Shown here: positions 8,456 to 17,233 of the stretch, piece by piece | Layout: each line of letters begins with the position of its first letter | Position numbering within the stretch: position 1 is the first letter of the stretch | Source: Egibacteraceae bacterium | Lineage (GTDB): Bacteria > Actinomycetota > Nitriliruptoria > Euzebyales > Egibacteraceae | Assembly: GCA_030447925.1 (NCBI GenBank) | Contig: JAUJNX010000001.1 | Location: forward strand, 1,203,501 to 1,267,500 | DNA length: 64,000 nucleotides | Direction of reading: 5' to 3' | Notes under the pieces: generated by a model | Databases searched by the model: none | What the model was told of the DNA's origin: nothing | The model's input: the letters and a program-made list of their open reading frames with translations, nothing else | Translations under genes and position numbers: made by a program

Positions 8456-10042
8456 TCAGGAGGTGACGCGGAGGGTCACGGTGTGCCAGCCACTCGCCCC
8501 GTCGGGGACCGGGTCGGCGCGCTGCTCGGTCTGGGTCGCGCCGGTGCCGTCGGTGGCCCGGACCCGCAGGCTGTGCTCGCCCGGGGTCGCGTCCCAGTCC
8601 AGCACCCACTGGCGCCAGCTGTCGGGCCCGATCGCGGCGGCCAGGCGCGCGGTCTGCCAGGGGCCGCCGTCGACCGAGACCTCGACGCGGTCGATGCCGC
8701 GGGTCGGGGCCCACGCCACCCCCGCGATCGGCGTCGGCCCCGGCGCGATGTCGGACCCGGGCCGGGGCACGTCGATCCGGGAGGCGGTCTTGATCGGCGC
8801 CTCCTTGGCCCACCCGCGCGGGATCCAGTAGCCGTCGAGCGCCTCGAGGGTGGTGAGCTCGATCTCGGCCAGCCACTTGGTCGCCGACACGTAGCCGTAG
8901 AGGCCGGGGACGACCAGCCGGGCGGGGAACCCGTGCTCGAAGGGCAGCGGCGCGCCGTTCATCCCACGGCGACGAGCACGTCGCGCCCGTCGAGGGTGGC
9001 GGTCGGGAACCCGGCGGTGAACCCGTCCACCGACCGTCCCACGACCTGGGTGGCGCCCGGGCGGACGCCGGCCTCGGCGAGCAGGTCGTCCAGACGCACG
9101 CCCCGCCAGCGCGCGTTGCCGACCAGGCGCCCGCCGACCTCGTTGGAGACGCAGGCCAGGGTGACGTCGGCCTCGACGACCTCGCGGGCCAGCAGGTCGT
9201 CCAGCGACAGCTCCAGGGGCCGGTCGACCATGCCGGTGACGCGCAGGCGCCACGACGCCGCGTCGACGCGGGGGACCTGCAGGGCGGTGTCGATGCGGTA
9301 GAAGCGGTCGTTGGGGGTGACCACGGGCTCCAGGCCCGCGACGTCCAGCTGCGCCGCGGCGGGCACCGGGGGAGGGGCCGCCGCGCCGCGGGCAGGGCAA
9401 GGCCGACCCGCGACGCGGCCGCGACCCGCGCGCTGCTGCAGCGCGCGACCCGCCCCGGCCCCCGCCACGGCGACCCCGGCGAGGATCCCCGCGCGGCGCA
9501 AGAAGGCGCGCCGGTCGAAGGCGGGCACGGGGACGGCGGGCACCCGGGGCGCCGGGCGCGGGCGGGGGCGAGGACGCGGAAGGCGGCGGCCCCGGCCAGG
9601 ACCGCGGTCAGGCTGGGCAGCAGTGCGGCGGGGGCGGTGGCGCGCGGGTCGGCGGTGGCGGCCAGGACCCCGGTCAGCCGAAGGCCGCCAGCCCGGCGGC
9701 GAACGCCCACCCCCGGCGCGTGGCGGCCAGCCCCAGCAGGGCGCCCGCACCCGCGGTCAGGACCACGATCCCGGCCAGCAGCGCGGGCCGGTCCGCGGTG
9801 CCCAGCACGTCGATGGCGGCGCGGACCACGCCCCCGGGCGCCAGCGCGACGACGCGGTCGCCGACCGCGACGACCGGCGAGGGTGCGAGCAGCAGCCCGG
9901 CGGCCAGCTCGCCGGCGCCCAGGGCCGCGAGCGCCGCGACCGCACCCGCCGCGGCGGCCGCGCCCCGTGGCGGGGTGGCGGCGGCCGGGCTCGGGGCACC
10001 CGATCCCCGTCCCGCCGCGCGCACCGCCGCCCGCTCGCTCAC
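8456..10042 (-). pseudogene. Membrane-anchored, Tat-type molybdopterin oxidoreductase (sulfite oxidase family), three frameshifts
   Basis: Read with three single-base corrections this is a roughly 527-residue enzyme. The N-terminal part has about four hydrophobic helices. Then comes a twin-arginine stretch (FDRRAFLRRAGILAG) and the molybdopterin domain, with the cysteine Mo ligand in TLACVSNEVGG and WRGVRLDDLL. The C-terminal Mo-cofactor dimerisation domain ends in DSWRQWVLDWDATPGEH. It would oxidise or reduce a small substrate outside the membrane; the substrate is unknown. Breaks lie near 9678 (TTCGGC-TGACC), near 9545 and near 8957 (GTGGGATGA); each is repaired by adding one G or C. It lies beside a SigK/RskA-type pair on the same strand, which probably controls it. 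Confidence 0.8.
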
Positions 10043-10096
10043 CCCACCGACGGTAGCCGCGCCCCGGGCGGGGCCGCCGGGACCGTCACCGGACCG

Positions 10097-10870
10097 TCAT
10101 CCCGGCAGGGCGGCCTGACCCAGGATCGGGCCGCGCGGCGCGTCCGCGCGCTCGGCGTCGGGCTCCAGCGACACCGCGACCCCCGCCGCGTCGTCGACGT
10201 CGTCGAGCACCACGACGGTCGCGTCGTCGGCGGTGGGCGCGGGCAGGGGCCGTTCCCAGACCGGGGCGCCGTCGCGGATGGTCCACAGGGTGAGGGTGCC
10301 CTCGTCGTCGGGCGCCTCGGCCAGGACGACCACGGCCTCGTCGGCGCCGGGGGCGGCGACCAGGTTGCCCTCGAGCCCGGCGTCGGATTCCAGCGGCGTG
10401 GTGGTGGCCCCGGGCTGGGTGAGGATCGCCAGGGCGCGGTCGGCCGGGTCGGGGCGGTCGGCGAGGCGGACCCCGGCGAGGGTGACGCCCACGGCCACCG
10501 CGGCGGATGCCAGCGACGCGGCCACCGGCGCGAGCCACCGCCGCCGGGGGCGCAGCGTGGCGACGGCCGGAGCGGGGGCGGGTGCCGGCGCCGGAGCGGG
10601 GGCGGGCGCCAGGGCGGGCCGCAGCGGCACGGGCGGGGGCGCCAGGGCGGCGACCTCGGCCAGGACGCGGTCGCGCAGGCCGGGCGGCGGGGCCAGCTCC
10701 ACGGCCGCGCCGAGCTGGGCGGCCACCTCGAGGTAGGACGCGACATCGGCCCGGCAGACCTCGCAGGTCGCGAGGTGGCGCTCGTAGCGCACCCGCTCGA
10801 GGTCGGGCAGGGCGTGCAGGGCGTAGGCCGCGGCGAGGTCGTGCGGATCCGTGCTCATGCCGGCGCTCAT
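10097..10870 (-). CDS. RskA-type anti-sigma factor
   Basis: A 257-residue single-pass membrane regulator. The cytoplasmic N terminus has a zinc-binding anti-sigma motif (His32, Cys36, Cys39 in RHLATCEVCR). A low-complexity Ala-Pro run precedes the transmembrane helix (about residues 120-145), and the extracytoplasmic part begins after it, ending in a VWERPLPAPTADD-type beta region like the RskA C-terminal domain. It would hold the upstream-encoded ECF sigma factor inactive at the membrane until proteolysis. The ATG at 10870 overlaps the sigma stop (ATGA), so the pair is translationally coupled. An alternative ATG four codons in (10858) also exists. The molybdoenzyme gene follows downstream. 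Confidence 0.88.
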   Translation of the reverse strand: MSAGMSTDPHDLAAAYALHALPDLERVRYERHLATCEVCRADVASYLEVAAQLGAAVELAPPPGLRDRVLAEVAALAPPPVPLRPALAPAPAPAPAPAPAPAVATLRPRRRWLAPVAASLASAAVAVGVTLAGVRLADRPDPADRALAILTQPGATTTPLESDAGLEGNLVAAPGADEAVVVLAEAPDDEGTLTLWTIRDGAPVWERPLPAPTADDATVVVLDDVDDAAGVAVSLEPDAERADAPRGPILGQAALPG

Positions 10871-11460
10871 GCCTCTGGCCCCAGCTCGTCGCGCAGGCGG
10901 ATCAGCCCGTCGCGCAGCCTGGTCTTGACGGTGCCGAGCGGGGTGTCCAGCAGCTCGGCCACCTCGCGGTAGGTGTAGCCGCTGTAGTACGCGAGCTCGA
11001 CCGCCTCGCGCTGGAGCCCCGTGAGGTGGTCCAGCGCCCTGCGCACCTGCCGGTGCTCCAGCCTGACCTCGACCTCCTCGGCGACCTCGTCGAACCCGGG
11101 CCGTGCGTCCCGGGTCCCCACCACAGTGTCGCGGTCGCGCGACGCCTGCTCGCTGCGGACCCGGTCCACCGCGCGGCGGTGGGTCATGGTCAGCAGCCAG
11201 GTGAGCGCCCGGCCGCGGCCGCGGTCGAAGCGGGAGGCGTGCCGCCACACCTCCAGGTACACCTCCTGCGCGACCTCCTCGGATTGTGACGGGTCGCGCA
11301 GGATGCGCCGGACGAGCCCGTAGACCTTCGATCCCGTCCGGTCGTAGAGCGCGGCGAAGGCTGCCTGGTCACCGGTCGCGATGCGCTCGAGCAGGTCCTC
11401 CAGGCCCGGGGACGCGGCGCGGCCCACCGCGGGGCGTGGTCCGGGCTCGGCGTCGGGCAC
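10867..11460 (-). CDS. ECF RNA polymerase sigma factor (SigK-like)
   Basis: A 197-residue extracytoplasmic-function sigma factor with region 2 (AFAALYDRTGSKVYGLVRRI through EVAQEVYLEVWRHASRFD, binding the -10 element) and region 4 (LTGLQREAVELAYYSGYTYREVAELL with the GTVKTRLRDGLIRLRD helix that reads the -35). Its form and the coupled RskA-type anti-sigma are typical of the SigK group. It probably directs its own operon, including the membrane molybdoenzyme downstream. The gene runs divergently from gamma-glutamyltransferase. The 167 bases between the two starts should carry both promoters, but I could not identify a clear sigma-specific motif. Confidence 0.92.
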   Translation of the reverse strand: MPDAEPGPRPAVGRAASPGLEDLLERIATGDQAAFAALYDRTGSKVYGLVRRILRDPSQSEEVAQEVYLEVWRHASRFDRGRGRALTWLLTMTHRRAVDRVRSEQASRDRDTVVGTRDARPGFDEVAEEVEVRLEHRQVRRALDHLTGLQREAVELAYYSGYTYREVAELLDTPLGTVKTRLRDGLIRLRDELGPEA

Positions 11461-11627
11461 GACCGGGTTCCTGACGATCGACTGAACAGTGAGTGAGTGT
11501 GAGACTACTCATGGGAGCGTCGCTGGACCGACCGTTGCGCGCATCCTCAGTAGTGACGTACCCGTGGTCAACTCGTTACGCAGCCCCTGCCGTCCCCGTT
11601 CACGCACCCGAGCAACGGAGCTCGCCG

Positions 11628-13040
11628 ATGTCCCGCGTCCCCGCGGCGGTCGCCGCCCACCACCCTGCCACCGCCGCCGCGGGCGCGGAGGTCCTCGCCG
11701 ACGGCGGCAGTGCCGCCGACGCGGCCGTCGCCGCCGGCCTGGCCGCCTGCGTGGCCGAGACGACCATGACCGGACTGGGCGGGGGCGGCCACGCGATCCA
11801 CTGGGACGCCACCGCCGGCAGCGCCCAGACCCTGGACTGCTTCGTCGCGGTGCCGGGCCTGGACGGCACCGCCCAGCCCGACCCCGTCGAGGTCGTCATC
11901 ACCTTCGAGGCCGAGCCGGTGCCCTACCTGGTCGGGGCCGGCGCCGTGGGGGTGCCGGGGCTCCCGGCGGGGCTGCACGCGCTGTGGCTGCGCTACGGCC
12001 GCCTGCCCTGGTCGCGCCTGGTCGAGCCCGCCCTCGCGCTGGCCCGCGCGGGCGTCGCCCTGCCGCCCAGCCACGCGCGGGTCCTGGCGATGCTGGAACC
12101 GGCGATGACCCTCAACGAGGGCGCCGCCGCCTACGCGCCCGGCGGCCGCCCGCTGGGCGCGGGCGGGGTCCCGGTGCTGCCGGGCCTGGTCCCGCTCCTG
12201 GAGCTGCTGCGCGGCGAGGGTCCCCGCGTCTTCTACAAGGGCCCCGTCGCCGACGCCCTGGTCGCCCTGATGGCCGAGCGCGGCGGGTCGCTGGGGCGCG
12301 CCGACCTCGACGCCTACGAGGCGCGCTGGGCCGACGCGCCGCGCACGCCGCGCGCGGGGGTGGACCTGCTCGCCCGCCGGGACCTGGCGGGGATGACCGC
12401 GACCCTTGCCCGGCTGCCCGTGCTCACCGGCCTCGACGCCGCGGCCCGGGCCCGCGCCGTCGCGGGCGCCCTGGCCGGGGGTGACGCGCACGGGCACACG
12501 ACCAACGTCGGCGTCGTCGACCCCCACGGCAACGCGTGCGCGCTCACCTCGACCCTGGGGCTGGGGTCGGGGGACTGGCTGGCCGACTACGGCGTGCACC
12601 TCAACAGCATGCTCGGCGAGCGCGACCTGCTGCGCGGGCCGCTGGTCCCCGGCGCGCGCATGGGCAGCATGGTCGTGCCCACGGTCGTCGCCGACGACGA
12701 CGGGCTGGTCGCGGTCGCGGGCGGGGCCGGCGGGGCGCGCATCCGCAGCGCCATGGTCCAGTCCCTGGCCGGAGTGCTCGACGACGGGCTGGACCCGTCC
12801 GCGGCGGTGGAGCGGCCCCGGCTGCACGCCGTCGCCGGCCCCGCGGGCGGGGTCGTGCACGCCGAGCCGGGGTCCGACGAGGCGGGGCTGGCCGCCCTGG
12901 CGGCCGACGGCTGGGACGTGCGACGCTGGCGGACGCGCCACCACTACTTCGGCGGCGTCAGCCTGGTCGGCCGGGACGGCGCCGCCGCCGACTCACGACG
13001 GGACGGGGCGGCGGTCACGGTTCCGGCGGCGGCTGACTGA
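11628..13040 (+). CDS. Gamma-glutamyltransferase-like Ntn hydrolase
   Basis: A 470-residue member of the gamma-glutamyltranspeptidase family, made as a proenzyme that cuts itself before a threonine. The predicted nucleophile is Thr291 in GHTTNVGVVDPHGNACALT, after which the small subunit begins. The large subunit carries ADGGSAADAAVAAGLAACV and TGLGGGGHAIHWD. An MGSMVVPTVV segment and a glycine-rich GGAGGARIRSAM segment bind substrate in the small subunit. It is shorter than classical GGT (530-580 residues) and shows no clear signal peptide, so a cytoplasmic or non-classical role is possible. I chose the ATG at 11628 because upstream in-frame codons read as non-protein-like and GGAG precedes it. 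The 3' end overlaps the convergent regulator gene. Confidence 0.85.
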   Translation: MSRVPAAVAAHHPATAAAGAEVLADGGSAADAAVAAGLAACVAETTMTGLGGGGHAIHWDATAGSAQTLDCFVAVPGLDGTAQPDPVEVVITFEAEPVPYLVGAGAVGVPGLPAGLHALWLRYGRLPWSRLVEPALALARAGVALPPSHARVLAMLEPAMTLNEGAAAYAPGGRPLGAGGVPVLPGLVPLLELLRGEGPRVFYKGPVADALVALMAERGGSLGRADLDAYEARWADAPRTPRAGVDLLARRDLAGMTATLARLPVLTGLDAAARARAVAGALAGGDAHGHTTNVGVVDPHGNACALTSTLGLGSGDWLADYGVHLNSMLGERDLLRGPLVPGARMGSMVVPTVVADDDGLVAVAGGAGGARIRSAMVQSLAGVLDDGLDPSAAVERPRLHAVAGPAGGVVHAEPGSDEAGLAALAADGWDVRRWRTRHHYFGGVSLVGRDGAAADSRRDGAAVTVPAAAD

Positions 13041-13590
13041 CGGCCATCACGAACCGGCACCCGCCGGGACCGCCCGCCGCGTAGCGGTGGGGGCGGTCGG
13101 CGCGGAACAGCACCGCGCCGCCGGCCTCCACCCGGTGGTCGGCGCCGTCGACGCCCACCACCAGCGCGCCCTCGAGCACGGTGAGCAGCTCGCGGCTGCC
13201 CGGCGGGTGGGCCACGCCGTCGTGGGCCTCCCCGGCGGCCAGGCGCCAGTCCCACAGCTCCAGGTAGGTCGGCGGATCGGCCCCGAGCAGCAGGTCCCCG
13301 CGCCCGCCCGCCGGGCCGTGCCAGAGGGTGACGACCTGGTCGGCGGGAACCACCCGGACCACCGGGGCCTCGGCGACCTCGACGAGGCTGCCCAGGGCGG
13401 TGCCGAGCGCGTCGGACAGCCGGCACAGCGTGGCGATGCTCGGGTTGGTCCGCTGCTGCTCGATCTGGACGAGCATGCCCTTGCTGACCCCGGCGCGGGT
13501 GGCCAGGGTGTCCAGGGTCCAGCCGCGGGCGGTGCGCTGGGCGCGCAGGTTGCGCGCCACCGCGGCGGCGACCTCGTCGGGGCTCGGCAT
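13015..13590 (-). CDS. XRE-family regulator with C-terminal cupin domain
   Basis: The N-terminal helix-turn-helix (NLRAQRTARGWTLDTLATRAGVS then KGMLVQIEQQRTNPSIATL) is followed after a linker by a beta-barrel cupin (HPPGSRELLTVLEGALVVGV, GGAVLFRADRPHRYAAGG) that usually senses a small ligand or metal. Such proteins normally repress their own gene and a neighbouring transporter or catabolic gene. Here the divergent neighbour is an EamA exporter, and a perfect palindrome lies in the gap. I used the ATG at 13590; a GTG at 13608 would place the coding start inside the palindrome and is less likely. The 3' end overlaps gamma-glutamyltransferase by 26 bases. Confidence 0.88.
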   Translation of the reverse strand: MPSPDEVAAAVARNLRAQRTARGWTLDTLATRAGVSKGMLVQIEQQRTNPSIATLCRLSDALGTALGSLVEVAEAPVVRVVPADQVVTLWHGPAGGRGDLLLGADPPTYLELWDWRLAAGEAHDGVAHPPGSRELLTVLEGALVVGVDGADHRVEAGGAVLFRADRPHRYAAGGPGGCRFVMAVSQPPPEP

Positions 13591-13599
13591 CGGTCCAGG

Positions 13600-13618
13600 A
13601 TACCGCACCGGCCGGTAT
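13600..13618. promoter_or_regulatory. Palindromic operator between XRE-cupin and EamA genes
   Basis: ATACCG-N7-CGGTAT is a perfect 6+7+6 inverted repeat in the divergent gap. It abuts a -10-like TAAGAT (13618-13623) that ends eight bases before the transporter ATG. A repressor bound here would block both genes, so it is the likely site of the XRE-cupin protein. Confidence 0.65.
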
Positions 13619-13631
13619 AAGATCCTGACCC

Positions 13632-14471
13632 ATGGCCGTCCTCCTCGCCCTCGCGTCCGCCGCCACCTACGGCGCCGCCGACTTCCTCGGCGGGCTGTCC
13701 AGCCGCCGCGCCCCCGCCGTCGCGGTCACGCTGGTGTCCCAGGCGGCCGGGCTGGTGGTGCTGCTGTGCGCCGTGGCGGTCCTGGGCGGGTCGCCCACCC
13801 GCGCCGACCTCGCCTGGGGCGCCGCGTCGGGCCTGGCCGGGGGCGTGGGGCTGCTGCTGCTCTACCGCGGCCTGGCGGGCGGGACCATGAGCGTCGTCGC
13901 CCCGATCACCGCCGTCTGCGCCGCGGCGGTGCCGGTGGGCGCGGGCCTGGCGATGGGGGAGCGGCCGTCCGCCCTCGCGCTGACCGGGGTCGTCGTCGCG
14001 CTGCTCGCCATCGTCCTGGTGTCGCGCGAGGAGGCGCCGGCGGGCGCCCCGCGCGGGCCGGGGACCGCGGCGGTGCGGACGGCGCTGCTCGCCGGGGTGG
14101 CCTTCGGGCTCTTCTTCGTCCTGCTCGAGCGCACCGGCGACGAGGCCGGGCTGTGGCCGCTGGTCACCGCCCGCGGCGGGTCGATCGCCCTCCTCGCGGC
14201 CATCGGCCAGGTCGCGGGGGAGCCGCTGCGCGTCCCCCGCGCCGCGCTCGGCGGTGTCCTGGCGGCCGGGATCCTTGACATGACCGCCAACGTGCTCTAC
14301 CTGCTGGCGGTCCGCGAGGGGCTGCTCAGCCTCGTCGCCGTCCTGTCGTCGCTCTACCCGGCGAGCACCGTGCTGCTGGCCACGGTCGTCCTGCGCGAGC
14401 GCCTGCACCCCGTCCAGCGCACCGGGCTGGCCGCGGCGGCCGCCGCGGTCGCCCTCATCGCCGCGACCTGA
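13632..14471 (+). CDS. EamA/DMT-family membrane transporter
   Basis: A 279-residue inner-membrane protein with about ten hydrophobic helices in two homologous halves, the drug/metabolite transporter (EamA) design. It begins MAVLLALASAATYGAADFLGG and has a second-half repeat near LLAGVAFGLFFVLLERTG. Substrate cannot be deduced; members export amino acids or metabolites. It has no Shine-Dalgarno sequence, and TAAGAT lies eight bases before ATG, consistent with leaderless expression under the palindromic operator. The 3' end overlaps the convergent alkyltransferase-like gene by 17 bases. Confidence 0.88.
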   Translation: MAVLLALASAATYGAADFLGGLSSRRAPAVAVTLVSQAAGLVVLLCAVAVLGGSPTRADLAWGAASGLAGGVGLLLLYRGLAGGTMSVVAPITAVCAAAVPVGAGLAMGERPSALALTGVVVALLAIVLVSREEAPAGAPRGPGTAAVRTALLAGVAFGLFFVLLERTGDEAGLWPLVTARGGSIALLAAIGQVAGEPLRVPRAALGGVLAAGILDMTANVLYLLAVREGLLSLVAVLSSLYPASTVLLATVVLRERLHPVQRTGLAAAAAAVALIAAT

Positions 14472-14736
14472 CCGGCGCGACGCGGCCGTCGGCGACCGCC
14501 ACGCCCTCGGCGGCCAGGAGCAGGGTCTGCTCGGCCTCGCGGCCGCGCAGCAGGCGCCCGTCGGACCGGACCACGCGCCACCAGGGGTGGCGGCCGCCGT
14601 GGTCGCGCAGGAACGTGCCGACCGCCCGCGCGGCGCGGGGGAAGCCGGCGTCGGCGGCGACCTCGCCGTAGCTGCAGACCTCCCCGGGACCCAGCCCGTC
14701 CAGGACCGCGGCGACGGCCTCCTGGAACGGGGTCAG
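14455..14736 (-). CDS. Alkyltransferase-like protein (MGMT-related, no active cysteine)
   Basis: About 93 residues matching the DNA-binding domain of O6-methylguanine-DNA methyltransferase: [38 protein letters not shown] and [10 protein letters not shown]. The active-site PCHRV is PWWRV here, with Trp in place of the alkyl-accepting Cys. This is the mark of ATL proteins, which bind O6-alkylguanine and hand the lesion to nucleotide excision repair. No ATG, GTG or TTG is available at the right place; the frame most naturally begins at CTG 14736, which overlaps the MsrB stop as CTGA. It is co-transcribed with msrB, so both deal with chemical damage. Confidence 0.82.
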   Translation of the reverse strand: MTPFQEAVAAVLDGLGPGEVCSYGEVAADAGFPRAARAVGTFLRDHGGRHPWWRVVRSDGRLLRGREAEQTLLLAAEGVAVADGRVAPVRSRR

Positions 14737-15134
14737 GGGGTCGCGGGCTCCAGGCGCAGGGACACCGAGTTCATGCAGTACCGCTGGCCGGTCGGCGCGG
14801 GCCCGTCGTCGAAGACGTGGCCCAGGTGGGACCCGCAGCGCGAGCACACGACCTCGACCCGGCGCATGCCGTGGCTGGTGTCGATCTCGAGCCCCACCGC
14901 GCCGGGCTCCAGCGGGGCGCTGAAGCTGGGCCAGCCGGTCCCGGAGTCGTACTTGTCGGCGGAGGAGAACAGCGGCAGGTCGCACGCCGCGCAGCGATAG
15001 GTGCCCTCGTCCTTGTTGTCCCAGTAGGCGCCGGTGAAGGCCCGCTCGGTGCCCTGCCCGCGCAGGACCGCGTACTGCTCGGGCGACAGCCGCGCCCGCC
15101 ACTCCTGGTCGGTCAGCTCCACGCGCTCGCTCAT
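14733..15134 (-). CDS. msrB: Peptide-methionine (R)-S-oxide reductase
   Basis: Repairs oxidised methionine (R form) in proteins using thioredoxin. The 133-residue product is the single-domain form. It has two zinc CXXC pairs (Cys48/Cys51 and Cys97/Cys100) and the catalytic Cys120 in [27 protein letters not shown] and [12 protein letters not shown] are the other family blocks. The ATG at 15134 gives the usual N terminus ([15 protein letters not shown]). Its stop overlaps the alkyltransferase-like gene downstream, forming a two-gene damage-repair unit. Confidence 0.95.
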   Translation of the reverse strand: MSERVELTDQEWRARLSPEQYAVLRGQGTERAFTGAYWDNKDEGTYRCAACDLPLFSSADKYDSGTGWPSFSAPLEPGAVGLEIDTSHGMRRVEVVCSRCGSHLGHVFDDGPAPTGQRYCMNSVSLRLEPATP

Positions 15135-15184
15135 CGGTGCACCCCGTCGACGACCGTGCGGCGCCGGGTCGGTCGCCGGGCCGC

Positions 15185-16387
15185 TCAGGTGCCCACCGTA
15201 GACGCGACCAGCACCCGCCGGACGGCCTCGCCGAAGACCGCGACGCCGGCGGGCAGCGCGGCCTCGTCGAGGTCGAAGTCGGGGCTGTGCAGGGGGGCGG
15301 CGCGGCCGGCCGCCGGGTCCGCCACGCCCAGGGTGAACATGGTCACCGGCAGCCCGGTGTCGCCGAACGCGTAGAAGTCCTCCCCGCCCAGGCTGGGGTC
15401 GGGCAGCGCGACCACGCGGCGGTCGCCCAGGACGGCGCGGGCCGCCTCGGTGACCAGCGCGGTCAGGTCCGGGTCGTTGACGCCCACGGGGTAGCCCCGG
15501 CGGTGCTCGACCTCCGCCACCGCACGGTGGGTCGCGGCGGTGCCCCGGGCGACCTCGGCCACCCGGCGCACCAGGCGCTCGCGGTCGGCCTGGGAGACCG
15601 TGCGCAGCGTCCCCTCCAGGCGCACCGAGGGGGCGATGACGTTGTGGCGGGTCCCGCCGCGGATCACGCCCAGGGTGAACACCGCCGGGCGCACGGGGTC
15701 GACCTCGCGGGTGAGGACCTGCTGGAGGGCGGTGACGACCTGCGCGGCGATGGGGATGGGGTCGATCGCGCTGTCGGGGTGGGCCGCGTGGCCACCCTTG
15801 CCGATCACGTCGATGAAGAAGGCGTCGTCGGAGCCCGTCGACGGTCCCGGCCGCAGCGCGACCACGCCGGTCGGCTGGCGCGGCGAGACGTGCACCCCGA
15901 GCACCGCCGACGGCGCCGGGTCGTCCAGCACCCCCGCCGCGACCATCGGGGCGGCGCCGCCGGGGCCCTCCTCGGCGGGCTGGAAGTACAGCGCGACGGT
16001 GCCGGGGAGGCGGTCGGCGCGGACCAGCAGCTCGGCCAGGCCCAGCACCATCGCGGTGTGCCCGTCGTGGCCGCAGGCATGGGCGACGCCCTCGACCTGG
16101 GACCGGTAGCCGTCGCGCCCGGGCGCCTCGGTCACCGGCAGGGCGTCGAGGTCGGCGCGCACACCGACGCAGCCCGGCCCGTCGCCGCGCACGACCGCGA
16201 CGACGCCGGTGCCGACCACCCGCCGCGACGGGAGGCCCAGCTCGGCGAGCACCGACTCGACGTAGGCGGCGGTGCGGTGCTCGGCGAAGCCCAGCTCGGG
16301 GTGGCGGTGGATCGCGCGGCGGTGGTCGCGGACGCGGTCGGACAGGTCGGCGGCGGCCGCGCGGATGGCGTCGGTGTCGAAGCGCAC
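15185..16387 (-). CDS. M20-family amidohydrolase (hippurate/IAA-amino acid hydrolase type)
   Basis: A metal-dependent cytoplasmic hydrolase that splits N-acyl amino acids. The 400-residue product has the M20D pattern: HRHPELGF (27-34), [13 protein letters not shown], the metal-binding CGHDGH (105-110) whose cysteine and histidines bind the metal pair, catalytic [10 protein letters not shown] (Glu139-Glu140) and a dimerisation-domain block [16 protein letters not shown]. The C terminus has [10 protein letters not shown] used the GTG at 16387 because it starts just before the first helix; a longer GTG start at 16414 is possible. The exact acyl substrate is not predictable. It stands alone on the minus strand. 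Confidence 0.9.
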   Translation of the reverse strand: MRFDTDAIRAAAADLSDRVRDHRRAIHRHPELGFAEHRTAAYVESVLAELGLPSRRVVGTGVVAVVRGDGPGCVGVRADLDALPVTEAPGRDGYRSQVEGVAHACGHDGHTAMVLGLAELLVRADRLPGTVALYFQPAEEGPGGAAPMVAAGVLDDPAPSAVLGVHVSPRQPTGVVALRPGPSTGSDDAFFIDVIGKGGHAAHPDSAIDPIPIAAQVVTALQQVLTREVDPVRPAVFTLGVIRGGTRHNVIAPSVRLEGTLRTVSQADRERLVRRVAEVARGTAATHRAVAEVEHRRGYPVGVNDPDLTALVTEAARAVLGDRRVVALPDPSLGGEDFYAFGDTGLPVTMFTLGVADPAAGRAAPLHSPDFDLDEAALPAGVAVFGEAVRRVLVASTVGT

Positions 16388-16464
16388 AGTGCAGCCGATC
16401 GTGCCACGCCCCACCGCCGGTGCAGACTACGTGCCGCCGATCCGATGCGAACAGGAGCTGAAGC

Positions 16465-16773
16465 GTGGCCAGTCTCGTCGTCCTGTACACCAAGCCCGCG
16501 GACCCGGAGGGCTTCGACGCGCACTACCGCGACACCCACCTGCCGCTCGCGCAGACCGTGCCCGGCGCGACCTGGACCGTCACGCGCATGACCGGGACGC
16601 CGCGCGGCGGGGACCCCGCCTACTACCTGATGGCGACCGCGACCTTCGCCAGCGACGCCGACCTGCAGGCGGCGATGGCCAGCCCGCAGATGCGCGAGAC
16701 CGGGCGCGACGCGGCGCAGCTGACCAAGGACTACGGCACGGAGGCGACCATGCTCGTCGGGGGCGACTTCTGA
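16465..16773 (+). CDS. EthD-domain protein
   Basis: A 102-residue ferredoxin-like dimeric alpha/beta-barrel protein of the EthD family. It begins with the strand [19 protein letters not shown], then [12 protein letters not shown] with the conserved histidine, and ends with a LVGGDF strand. Members range from small-molecule degradation accessories to enzymes; the role here is unknown. A GTG start at 16465 is preceded by ACAGGAG at a normal distance. The stop overlaps the next gene, a NUDIX hydrolase. Confidence 0.85.
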   Translation: MASLVVLYTKPADPEGFDAHYRDTHLPLAQTVPGATWTVTRMTGTPRGGDPAYYLMATATFASDADLQAAMASPQMRETGRDAAQLTKDYGTEATMLVGGDF

Positions 16774-17177
16774 TCGTCGCGGGCGGCGCCGTCCTGTGGC
16801 GCCGCCGCGCGGACGGCGGCGTCGAGGTCGCGGTCGTGCACCGGCCCCGCTACGACGACTGGTCCCTCCCCAAGGGCAAGGTCGACGACGGCGAGACCGT
16901 GCTCGAGGCCGCCGTCCGCGAGGTCCTGGAGGAGACCGGGCACCGCGCCCGGCCGGGGCGCCCGCTCGGGGAGGTCCGCTACCAGGTGGCGGGGCGCGAC
17001 GGGCGGGCGCGCGACAAGGTCGTGCACTACTGGGCGATGGAGGCCGAGGGCGGTGCCTTCGCGGCCGGCGACGAGGTCGACGCGCTGCGCTGGCTCCCCC
17101 CGGAGCAGGCCGCGCCGCTGCTGACCCGCGACCAGGACCGCGACGTGCTCGCCCGCTTCCTCGCCGGGCCCGGTTGA
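16770..17177 (+). CDS. NUDIX hydrolase
   Basis: A 135-residue diphosphohydrolase with a perfect Nudix box at residues 36-57 (Gly36, Glu42, Arg50-Glu51, Glu54-Glu55, Gly57) after WSLPKGK. It resembles MutT/Ap4A-type members with HRPRYDDWSLPKG. It would cleave a nucleoside diphosphate-linked compound; the substrate is unknown. No ATG, GTG or TTG exists at the expected N terminus. The natural start is CTG 16770, overlapping the EthD stop as CTGA and giving the family-typical beginning (L)[12 protein letters not shown]. The alkyltransferase-like gene at 14736 shows the same arrangement. Confidence 0.88.
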   Translation: MIVAGGAVLWRRRADGGVEVAVVHRPRYDDWSLPKGKVDDGETVLEAAVREVLEETGHRARPGRPLGEVRYQVAGRDGRARDKVVHYWAMEAEGGAFAAGDEVDALRWLPPEQAAPLLTRDQDRDVLARFLAGPG

Positions 17178-17220
17178 CGACCGGACGGGGTGGTTGACCG
17201 GGGGGAGGGCGCGGTCCCGC

Positions 17221-17226
17221 TAGCCT
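17221..17226 (+). promoter_or_regulatory. -10-like hexamer for the MukF-like operon
   Basis: TAGCCT ends exactly seven bases before the GTG at 17234 with no ribosome-binding sequence between. This is the same layout as at murI and tryptophan dioxygenase and implies a leaderless mRNA for the MukF/MukE/SMC-like operon. Confidence 0.5.
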
Positions 17227-17233
17227 CCCCCAG

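Noticed and set aside
10570..10620. Alternating Ala-Pro repeat as a regulatory DNA repeat
   Set aside because: It is the low-complexity linker before the transmembrane helix of the anti-sigma factor, common in such proteins.
11493..11627. N-terminal extension of gamma-glutamyltransferase from ATG 11493
   Set aside because: The extra 45 residues have no signal peptide or family similarity, and GGAG precedes the ATG at 11628; the region is more likely promoter.
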